Shown one piece after another: positions 1 through 4,796 of a stretch of 10,344 nt of DNA. Under the pieces are notes generated by a model. That model saw only the letters and a program-made list of their open reading frames with translations. It did no database searches and had not been told where the DNA came from. Location of the stretch: assembly GCA_903918555.1 (NCBI GenBank), contig CAIXEV010000526.1:1-10344 (forward strand). Reading direction: 5' to 3'. The first letter of the stretch is position 1; every line of letters begins with the position of its first letter. Source of the DNA: an uncultured bacterium (GTDB lineage Bacteria > Planctomycetota > Phycisphaerae > Phycisphaerales > SM1A02). Made by a program: the position numbers and the translations under genes.

Positions 1-967
1 CCTGGTCGACGCCGCGCGTCCACGCCGCGGCCGCGGCCTCGAGCGCGTTCATCGCGTTGTGGCGGCCGACGAGCGGCAGCTTCATCTCGATGAGGCCCCA
101 CGGACCGCGGAAGGTCACATCCATCGACTCGAGCCCCATGCGGTGCACGGTGCCGAAGCAGTCGGCCGTCGGATCGACGAGGCTCACGCGCAGGACGCGC
201 GCGCCCGAACGCTTCGCGGCATCGAGCATCACGCGGCTCCACGGGTCGTCGATGTTGACGATCGCGGTGCCCGATGGATCGAGCATCGAGAAGAGCGTGG
301 CCTTCGCCTCGGCGTAGCGCTCCATCGTGCCGTGGTAGTCGAGGTGATCGCCCGTGAGGTTCGTGAAGATCGCCGTGCGGAACGAGAGTCCAGCCACGCG
401 CTTCTGGTCGAGCGAGTGGCTCGAGACCTCCATCGCCGCCGCGCGGCAGCCGTGGTCGACCATGCGCGCGAAGAGCTCGGACAGCTCGAGCGCGGGCGGC
501 GTCGTCAGCTGCGACGGCACGCGCGCCGCGCCGTCGTCGATCTCGACCGTGCCCACGAGGCCGGTGCGGAGACCGGACGCGGCGAGCAGCTGCTGCACGA
601 GGTACGCGATCGTGGTCTTGCCGTTCGTGCCCGTCACGCCGACGAGCTCGAGCGTGCGCGACGGCGAGCCGTGGAAACGCTCGGCGATGAGCGCGGCGGC
701 GAGCGCGGGATCGGCGGCCTCGACCCACGCGACCGTCGAGGGCATCCCCTCGGGCGCAGGCGAGCCCTTCGGCGCGATCACGGCGACCGCTCCGCGCGCG
801 ATGGCGTCGGCGATGAACGCGCGGCCATCGGCCTTGGTGCCGACGCGCGCGAAGAAGCACGCGCCCTGCCGCACCTTGCGCGAATCCTCGGCGAGATTCC
901 AGATGACCGGATCGACGGCCCCAGGCACCGTCACATCAAGGCCTGCGATCAAGGTCGAGAGCTTCAT
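1..967 (-). CDS. murE: MurE, UDP-MurNAc-tripeptide synthetase (3' end beyond window)
   Basis: Mur ligase that adds the third stem-peptide residue (usually meso-diaminopimelate, sometimes Lys) to UDP-MurNAc-L-Ala-D-Glu, using ATP in the cytoplasm. 322 residues are visible of the roughly 480-500 usual for MurE; the C-terminal domain lies off the left edge. Visible motifs: P-loop GVTGTNGKTT (residues 110-119), TTP (155-157), EVSSHSLDQKR (180-190), FTNLTGDHLDYHGTMERYAE (201-220) and K222 in AKATLF, the position of the carbamylated lysine. These together are diagnostic of MurE rather than MurC/D/F. The start is ATG at 967; on the minus strand a perfect AGGAGG lies 7 nt upstream (plus-strand 975-980). 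The ATG overlaps the TGA of the preceding membrane-protein gene (ATGA), so translation is probably coupled. The DNPR-type motif that separates Dap from Lys enzymes is outside the window, so the substrate cannot be fixed. An uninterrupted frame and the family match make the call secure. Confidence 0.96.
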   Translation of the reverse strand, partial: MKLSTLIAGLDVTVPGAVDPVIWNLAEDSRKVRQGACFFARVGTKADGRAFIADAIARGAVAVIAPKGSPAPEGMPSTVAWVEAADPALAAALIAERFHGSPSRTLELVGVTGTNGKTTIAYLVQQLLAASGLRTGLVGTVEIDDGAARVPSQLTTPPALELSELFARMVDHGCRAAAMEVSSHSLDQKRVAGLSFRTAIFTNLTGDHLDYHGTMERYAEAKATLFSMLDPSGTAIVNIDDPWSRVMLDAAKRSGARVLRVSLVDPTADCFGTVHRMGLESMDVTFRGPWGLIEMKLPLVGRHNAMNALEAAAAAWTRGVDQ

Positions 968-2451
968 GACTTCGCCTCCTCTTCGTCGAGCGCGCCCTCG
1001 ATGGGCAATGGATCGGACACGCGGCCGCGCGCGAACTCGATCAATCTCGGCATCACGATGCGCTTGATCGCGATCTTGCCGCACGCCGCGGTGGGAATCG
1101 CAAGCAGCATGCCGTACACGCCCGCCACCGAGCCGCCCGCGAGGATCGCGACGACGATGGTGACAGGGTCGAGGTTCGTCGCCTTGCCGGCGATCACGGG
1201 CGTGAGCAGGTAGCCTTCGATCGTCTGCACGATCACGAAGACGAGCGTCGGCCAGAGCAGCATGCCCCACACGGGCATCCGCTGGTCGACCGGAAGCCCG
1301 AACTGATCGATGATGAGCAGGCCGACCGCGACCGGCACGCCGACGCCGCCGAGATACGGAACGATCGAGAAGGCGCCGGTCAGCAGCCCGAGCGCGATGC
1401 CGTACGGCACGCCGCAGATCTGCCAGCCGATCGCGAACATCACGCCCATCAGAAGGCAGATCACGATGCGCCCGCGCACGAAGCCTGCGACCGCGCGGTC
1501 CATCTCCGACACGATGTCGAACACGGTGCCCTTGCGCTCGTCGGGAACGAGTTTCGCGAAGAAACCCGTGATCGCGGGCCAGTGCACGCTGAAGTAGTAG
1601 AAGTAGAACGGGATGAGGAACGCGACGAGCCCGAGCTCGAGCACCCTGAGGACGATCGAGTAGACCTGGCGCGAACCTGCGCCGAGGATCGAGAAGATCG
1701 GGTTGTCGAGTCCGACCGAGCGCACCGACTCGGGAAGCGTCGAGAGCACATCTTCGCTCTGCGCCTGGGCCGGCGCGGGGGTTGTCTGTGCGGGGGTTGT
1801 CGGCGCGGGGTTTGTTGGCGCGGCGGTTGTCTGCGCGGGGACGGCCGAAGGTTCGCCCGTCGTCTGCGCGGATTCCTTTGGAGCCGATTCCGCTTCGCTT
1901 GTCGACGCGCCTTCCTCGCCCGCTCGCTTCGGGAGAATCACGCGATCGACCCAGCTCTGGGCGTCGTCGCGGAACTGCTCTGGAATGACCTGGATCGCGC
2001 GCTCGATGGCGCCGTCGTAGCGATGGTTGCGGAGGTTCTCTGCAAACGAGAGCGTCTGCCCGACCGCGAGCGGCACCACCAGCGCGATCGAGATGCCGAG
2101 CACCACGCCGAGCACCGACAGAATCGCTCCGACCGCCAGCGGCCGGTTCATGCGCCGCCAACGCGAGAGCCGCGAGACGACCGGCTCGACGAGGTAGGCG
2201 AGCGCAAGCGCCACCAGGAGCGGCACCGTCACCGTGCGCATGGCGTAGCCGGCGTAGATCGTCAGCACCACGATCGCGATCACGAGGATGTCGCGGACAG
2301 GCTGCAGGTGCCAGAGGTGCGCGGTGCGGAGGTCGAGCGTTCCCTGCGTGTGCGGTGCCTCCGCGTTCGGGCGACCGTCCGCGGGGTTTGGCATGCCGTC
2401 ACCGCCAGAAGCTGGTGCTGGCCGCTGCGAGGCTGGCTTGGCGTCGTCCAT
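964..2451 (-). CDS. AI-2E/PerM-family transporter (PF01594-type membrane protein)
   Basis: A 495-residue polytopic inner-membrane protein of the AI-2E transporter family (older name UPF0118/PerM). Family members export small solutes or act as Na+/H+ antiporters; the substrate here is unknown. Hydrophobic segments lie at about 53-70, 74-88, 106-131, 268-287, 328-345, 350-381, 396-410 and 427-456, in the family's order. Family-like motifs include LVAFLIPFYFYYF (275-287), FVRGRIVICLLMG (324-336), PYGIALGLLTGAFSIVPYLG (349-368) and TIEGYLLTPVIAGKATNLDP (410-429). The N-terminal 45 residues are Pro/Ala-rich, and a low-complexity Pro/Thr/Ala linker (about 184-232) sits in the loop before the helix at 268. 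The start at 2451 is chosen because GGAGG lies 9 nt upstream (plus 2461-2465); the frame stays open further upstream, but that part opposes the divergent gene and looks like no protein. It is the first gene of a coupled pair with murE. 'AI-2' in the name is historical and is not evidence for quorum sensing. Confidence 0.92.
   Translation of the reverse strand: MDDAKPASQRPAPASGGDGMPNPADGRPNAEAPHTQGTLDLRTAHLWHLQPVRDILVIAIVVLTIYAGYAMRTVTVPLLVALALAYLVEPVVSRLSRWRRMNRPLAVGAILSVLGVVLGISIALVVPLAVGQTLSFAENLRNHRYDGAIERAIQVIPEQFRDDAQSWVDRVILPKRAGEEGASTSEAESAPKESAQTTGEPSAVPAQTTAAPTNPAPTTPAQTTPAPAQAQSEDVLSTLPESVRSVGLDNPIFSILGAGSRQVYSIVLRVLELGLVAFLIPFYFYYFSVHWPAITGFFAKLVPDERKGTVFDIVSEMDRAVAGFVRGRIVICLLMGVMFAIGWQICGVPYGIALGLLTGAFSIVPYLGGVGVPVAVGLLIIDQFGLPVDQRMPVWGMLLWPTLVFVIVQTIEGYLLTPVIAGKATNLDPVTIVVAILAGGSVAGVYGMLLAIPTAACGKIAIKRIVMPRLIEFARGRVSDPLPIEGALDEEEAKS
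975..980 (-). promoter_or_regulatory. Consensus Shine-Dalgarno of murE inside the upstream gene
   Basis: On the minus strand these bases read AGGAGG, 7 nt before the murE ATG at 967, and they encode part of the Glu-Glu-Glu tail of the preceding membrane protein. With the ATGA overlap, this decides the murE start and suggests both coupled and independent initiation. Confidence 0.85.
1773..1840 (-). repeat. 15-bp tandem array encoding a Pro/Thr-rich linker
   Basis: Four full copies plus a partial fifth of a 15-bp unit with plus-strand form GCGCGGGGGTTGTCT: 1773-1787, 1788-1802, 1803-1817, 1818-1832 and 1833-1840. On the coding strand they give pentapeptides of the type QTTPA/PTTPA/PTNPA/QTTAA in the loop linker of the AI-2E-family protein. 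The period is a multiple of 3, so unit gain or loss keeps the frame. The linker is expected to be disordered and outside the membrane. Confidence 0.85.
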
Positions 2452-2460
2452 CCGTGTGCG

Positions 2461-2465
2461 CCTCC
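2461..2465 (-). promoter_or_regulatory. Shine-Dalgarno deciding the AI-2E-family start
   Basis: The minus strand reads GGAGG, 9 nt before the ATG at 2451. This favours that ATG over possible upstream starts in the same open frame. Confidence 0.7.
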
Positions 2466-2639
2466 GGGACTCGAACGAGCGTGCTCGGCGCGCCATCCCT
2501 CGGCACGCACCCAACGCCCGGGCGCGGCGTTTCGACCGCGCAGACGCGGAAGGTAGCGTGGAACCGAGGAGCGTGTCGGACACTTTCGCGCACCTGCGAG
2601 ATGCGCTCGATCGCAGAACACGCAGCGAATTGCCGATAC

Positions 2640-2662
2640 ACTCTCCACGCGACGCGGAGAGT
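2640..2662 (+). promoter_or_regulatory. Hairpin covering the ribosome site of the Minf_1886-family gene
   Basis: CTCTCC (2641-2646) pairs with GGAGAG (2656-2661), with A2640-T2662 extending the stem. Inside there is one A-C mismatch followed by two more pairs around a CGA loop. The 3' arm is the only Shine-Dalgarno-like sequence before the GTG at 2672 (10-nt spacing), so the fold would hide the ribosome site if the transcript includes it. Also seen: a -10-like TACACT at 2637-2642 without a good -35. If that were the promoter, transcription would start inside the hairpin and the hairpin would not form. Confidence 0.4.
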
Positions 2663-2671
2663 TGCTGAACC

Positions 2672-3259
2672 GTGCCACACTCGCCTGAACCCAACCCCAC
2701 CCCGGATCCGAGCCAGCCCGGCGATTCTTCATCGGGCGCGCCGGGGGCGGTTGGACCGAAGTCGGGGGATGCGAAGTCGGGGGATGCAAAGTCGGGGGAT
2801 TTGAAGCCCGGTGTCTCAAACCCCGGTGCCTCAAACCCCGGCGCCGATCGCGAGATCCACTGGCCCACGATCCTCGAGCGTGCGGGTTCGTACCCCATCG
2901 AGTCGTTCAACTTCGTCCGCGAGGGCCTCAACCACACCGTCGAGCGCGCCCTTCTCCAGCATGAGGCGGGCCTCCGCGCCGGCGGCCTCGGCAATCCCGA
3001 CACCCACCATGTCACGGGCCAGCAGCTCTGCCTGGGGCTTCGGGACTACGCCATCCTGCAGTACGGGATGCTCGCTCCGGCCGTGCTCCGACACTGGAAC
3101 ATCGTGCGCACCGAGGACTTCGGTCGCATCGTGTACGCCATGATCGAGGGCGGAGTCATGTCGAGGACGAAGGACGACTCGGTCGACGACTTCTCCGCGG
3201 TGTACGACTTCGACGAGGCGTTCAGCGACGCCCACCTCTCGCAGCGGATCGGCGGCTGA
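2672..3259 (+). CDS. Minf_1886-family protein (Planctomycetes/Verrucomicrobia-restricted), function unknown
   Basis: A 195-residue soluble protein. Residues about 60-195 match the Minf_1886 family as I know it (TIGR04138-type): HHVTGQQLCLGLRDYAILQY (112-131), RTEDFGRIVYAMIEGGVMSR (146-165), DDSVDDF (168-174) and YDFDEAF (178-184). The family has no established function and is usually a single domain of about 130-150 residues. This copy carries an extra N-terminal tail of about 60 residues, rich in Pro/Gly/Ser/Asp, that includes six pentapeptide repeats (30-59). No signal peptide or membrane segment is seen, so it is probably cytoplasmic. The start is GTG at 2672: an in-frame TGA at 2666-2668 rules out anything earlier, and GGAGAG lies 10 nt upstream. 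It is transcribed divergently from the AI-2E/murE pair, with 220 bp between starts. A later non-ATG start that removes the tail is possible but has no visible ribosome site. Confidence 0.85.
   Translation: MPHSPEPNPTPDPSQPGDSSSGAPGAVGPKSGDAKSGDAKSGDLKPGVSNPGASNPGADREIHWPTILERAGSYPIESFNFVREGLNHTVERALLQHEAGLRAGGLGNPDTHHVTGQQLCLGLRDYAILQYGMLAPAVLRHWNIVRTEDFGRIVYAMIEGGVMSRTKDDSVDDFSAVYDFDEAFSDAHLSQRIGG
2758..2847 (+). repeat. 15-bp tandem array encoding KSGDA/NPGAS pentapeptides
   Basis: Six contiguous 15-bp units. 2758-2772 and 2773-2787 are identical (GAAGTCGGGGGATGC); 2788-2802 differs slightly; 2803-2817, 2818-2832 and 2833-2847 form a diverged second subtype (AAACCCCGGTGCCTC-like). Translated in the gene's frame they give KSGDA-KSGDA-KSGDL-KPGVS-NPGAS-NPGAD (residues 30-59). 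The two identical leading units suggest recent slippage. Confidence 0.9.
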
Positions 3260-3289
3260 CCGTCCCGCGCGCCGTCGGGAGCGCGTCGT

Positions 3290-3377
3290 GAGTCAATCGG
3301 GAATGCTTCGCGATTCGATCTCGAATCCACCGGGAATCCATCGCGATTCCATCGGGCGGCATCGGCGAGATTCAAGG
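3290..3377 (+). repeat. Degenerate 11-bp tandem array, consensus GAATCCATCGG
   Basis: Units begin every 11 bp: 3290 GAGTCAATCGG, 3301 GAATGCTTCGC, 3312 GATTCGATCTC, 3323 GAATCCACCGG, 3334 GAATCCATCGC, 3345 GATTCCATCGG, then weaker 3356 GCGGCATCGGC and 3367 GAGATTCAAGG. Four GAWTC pentamers are spaced exactly 11 bp (3312, 3323, 3334, 3345). Because 11 is not a multiple of 3, this is not a by-product of coding. Nested inverted repeats follow from the unit: GATTCGA-TC-TCGAATC (3312-3327) and GGAATC-N6-GATTCC (3333-3350). Confidence 0.65.
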
Positions 3378-3512
3378 CGTTTCGCTGCGAAGCCCCCACA
3401 CCACGACGGTTTTTCCGTATGCTCCTGCGCGTCGAGTCATCTCGACACCCACAGCAAAGAACAGCCGCGTCGCGCGACGCGGCGAACGAAGAGTTGTCCC
3501 GTTTCACGCCGT

Positions 3513-3550
3513 CCGGAATCCTTGCCGGAATCCTTAGTCGGAAATCCTTG
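3513..3550 (+). repeat. Short 12-bp tandem array with GGAATCC core
   Basis: CCGGAATCCTTG (3513-3524) and CCGGAATCCTTA (3525-3536) are adjacent and differ at one base. A third, slightly longer relative, TCGGAAATCCTTG (3538-3550), follows. The array ends 23 bp before the OmpA-type start codon, so it lies in or near its leader. The GGAATCC core is shared with the 11-bp array upstream. Confidence 0.7.
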
Positions 3551-3573
3551 TAGGCAAACCAAGCAGGTACACC

Positions 3574-4425
3574 ATGCGCCTTGCACTTCCAACTGCAATC
3601 CTCGTCTCCAGCGCCAGCCTTCTCGCGCTCGGCGGCTGCGTCCCGCAGAGCCAGTACGACGACCTCATGAACGCGTACCGCAGCAAGGAGCAGCAGCTCC
3701 TTCAGCTGCAGAACGAGTTCGACACCTCGCGCACCAACGAAGAGGCGCTGCGCCGCCAGCTCGCTGAAGCCGCTGCGGATCTCGCCCGCGCGCGCGAGCT
3801 CGTCGGTGGCGACAAGGGCGCGCTCGACGCGCTGCAGAAGCGCTACGAGGATCTGCTCGCGCAGGTCAACGCGCTCAGCCCGCTTCCGGAGAGCGTGAAT
3901 TCGCGTCTCCGCGAGCTCGCCGACGCGAACCCCGAGATCTTCGAGTACGACGAGAAGCGCGGCATGCTGCGCTTCAAGAGCGATGTCACCTTCGACCTCG
4001 GCAGCGCCAAGCTGACCGCGAAGGCCGAGTCGGTGATCGCGAAGGTCGCGTCGATCCTCAACACGAGCGAGGCGCGCGACCTCGAGGTGCGCGTCGTCGG
4101 CCACACCGACAATGTGCCGATCCGCAAGTCGTCGACCGCTGCGCAGCACCCGACGAACATCCATCTCTCGGCGCACCGCTCGATCTCGGTCCGCGACGCG
4201 CTCGCGAGCGATGGCGTCGACGCGAACCGCTTCATGGTCGCCGGCTACGGCGAGTTCCGTCCGATCGCGTCGAACAGCGCGCGCGGCAACGAGATGAACC
4301 GTCGCGTCGAGCTCTACCTCGTGCCGATGCCAGCGGTCGAAGCGGTCTCGACCCGCTCGGCCAACCCCGCTCCGTCCACGGCGAAGACCGTGAACGCGAC
4401 CGAGGAAGGCGAGAACCTCAAGTAA
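3574..4425 (+). CDS. OmpA-domain (peptidoglycan-binding) lipoprotein
   Basis: A 283-residue exported lipoprotein with an OmpA C-terminal domain that should tether a membrane to peptidoglycan. Domains in order: lipoprotein signal with lipobox LGGC (lipidated C22); a charged Gln/Glu/Leu-rich, probably coiled-coil segment (about 28-100); OmpA/MotB-like domain (about 130-252); and an Ala/Thr-rich tail. In the domain, VVGHTDNVP (174-182) and LSAHRSISV (198-206) supply D179 and R202, which align with the Asp and Arg that bind the diaminopimelate peptide in known OmpA domains; GYGEFRPIASN (224-234) and MNRRVEL (241-247) complete the signature. The start ATG has AGCAGG 6 nt upstream. The gene stands alone: a terminator follows at 4500-4539, and no Tol-Pal partner is in the window. 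Its HTDNVPI form resembles MotB/YiaD more than Pal, but the lipobox and lack of an N-terminal membrane helix argue against a motor stator. Confidence 0.92.
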   Translation: MRLALPTAILVSSASLLALGGCVPQSQYDDLMNAYRSKEQQLLQLQNEFDTSRTNEEALRRQLAEAAADLARARELVGGDKGALDALQKRYEDLLAQVNALSPLPESVNSRLRELADANPEIFEYDEKRGMLRFKSDVTFDLGSAKLTAKAESVIAKVASILNTSEARDLEVRVVGHTDNVPIRKSSTAAQHPTNIHLSAHRSISVRDALASDGVDANRFMVAGYGEFRPIASNSARGNEMNRRVELYLVPMPAVEAVSTRSANPAPSTAKTVNATEEGENLK

Positions 4426-4499
4426 CTCGCGATCGGCCGGCCGACGCCTCGTTGTCAACGAACGCGTTTCGACCGCACGATTGACTTGCCTGATCCATC

Positions 4500-4539
4500 C
4501 GCATCGGAGGAGCCGCCTGGCTCCTCCGATGTGCTTTTT
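4500..4539 (+). terminator. Rho-independent terminator of the OmpA-type gene
   Basis: A perfect 12-bp stem, ATCGGAGGAGCC (4503-4514) with GGCTCCTCCGAT (4519-4530), has the tetraloop GCCT. It extends by C4502-G4531, a G-T wobble and C4500-G4533, and is followed by CTTTTT (4534-4539). It lies 75 bp after the TAA of the OmpA-type lipoprotein gene, which makes that gene a separate unit from the one downstream. Confidence 0.92.
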
Positions 4540-4718
4540 GGCCCAAGCCTTCGGCAAACGCGCCGTCCGAGAACTCGTTCAGACTTGCTTCAAAAACCGC
4601 AATTCCCCGTGAAGCGGCGGCTCCTCCATCGACCTTTGCAAGGCTCGACTTACACTCGGCTCGCCCCCTTGCGCGGGGCTGTCTGAAACCCGCTACGGGC
4701 CCTTGGTGTGTCGCCGTG

Positions 4719-4734
4719 CTCGATCGTGATCGAG
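4719..4734 (+). promoter_or_regulatory. Palindrome upstream of the secreted repeat-protein gene
   Basis: CTCGATC-GT-GATCGAG is a perfect 7-bp inverted repeat with a 2-bp centre, 62 bp before the ATG at 4797. It could be an operator for a dimeric regulator or a short leader hairpin; the sequence does not decide. The GATC core is common in GC-rich coding DNA but less expected here. Confidence 0.3.
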
Positions 4735-4796
4735 TCCCCGACCGTTCGGCGAACGCCACCCGCAGCCACATCTTGTAGAGCAGGAGCAAGTTTCCG

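Larger units (their letters stand above)
3260..3573 (+). other. Intergenic region upstream of the OmpA-type lipoprotein gene
   Basis: These 314 bases contain no convincing gene. They hold a degenerate 11-bp tandem array (3290-3377), a 12-bp array (3513-3550) sharing the core GGAATCC, and several short inverted repeats built from GAATC/GATTC. A -10-like TATGCT (3418-3423) follows a TTTTTCC run, but no acceptable -35 is seen. A GC-rich inverted repeat (TCCCG...CGGGA, about 3263-3280) follows the upstream stop but has no T-tract. The OmpA-type gene's ribosome site (AGCAGG, 3562-3567) closes the region. Confidence 0.7.
4426..4796 (+). other. Intergenic region between the OmpA-type gene and the repeat-protein gene
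   Basis: These 371 bases hold the terminator of the upstream gene (4500-4539) and, after it, small inverted repeats: GCCCC-N7-GGGGC (4663-4679), CTCGATC-GT-GATCGAG (4719-4734) and GTTCG-G-CGAAC (4744-4754). A -10-like TACACT at 4651-4656 has no convincing -35. The AGGAG before the next start is at 4782-4786. No credible gene is seen. Confidence 0.65.

Noticed and set aside
59..1213. A 384-codon plus-strand open frame opposite murE and the end of the AI-2E-family gene
   Set aside because: The product is Arg/His/Ala-rich without any domain, while the minus strand encodes intact MurE motifs over the same bases.
2637..2642. TACACT as the -10 element of the Minf_1886-family gene (a similar TACACT is at 4651-4656)
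   Set aside because: No acceptable -35 lies at 16-18 bp in either case. The matches are too short to call as promoters, so they are mentioned only in context.
2452..3015. N-terminal extension of the AI-2E-family frame (188 more codons)
   Set aside because: It runs antisense through the Minf_1886-family gene and its 15-bp array, has no ribosome site, and a clear GGAGG precedes the ATG at 2451. The pentapeptide pattern in the extension is a shadow of the array.
3312..3532. GANTC clusters as CcrM-type methylation control sites
   Set aside because: CcrM control of GANTC is an alphaproteobacterial feature. Here the sites follow from the repeat units themselves, and nothing else suggests methylation control.
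3290..3550. Possible CRISPR array from the repeated GGAATCC elements
   Set aside because: Units are 11-12 bp, contiguous and degenerate, with no spacers and no cas genes nearby.
3046..4557. A 503-codon minus-strand open frame across the OmpA-type gene
   Set aside because: It crosses the terminator and the intergenic repeats, and its composition is Arg/Val/Ala/Glu-rich without motifs. The OmpA-type gene on the plus strand is unambiguous.
4486..4686. Small open frame between the OmpA-type and repeat-protein genes
   Set aside because: It starts with TTG and runs through the rho-independent terminator. It has no ribosome site and the product is compositionally odd.
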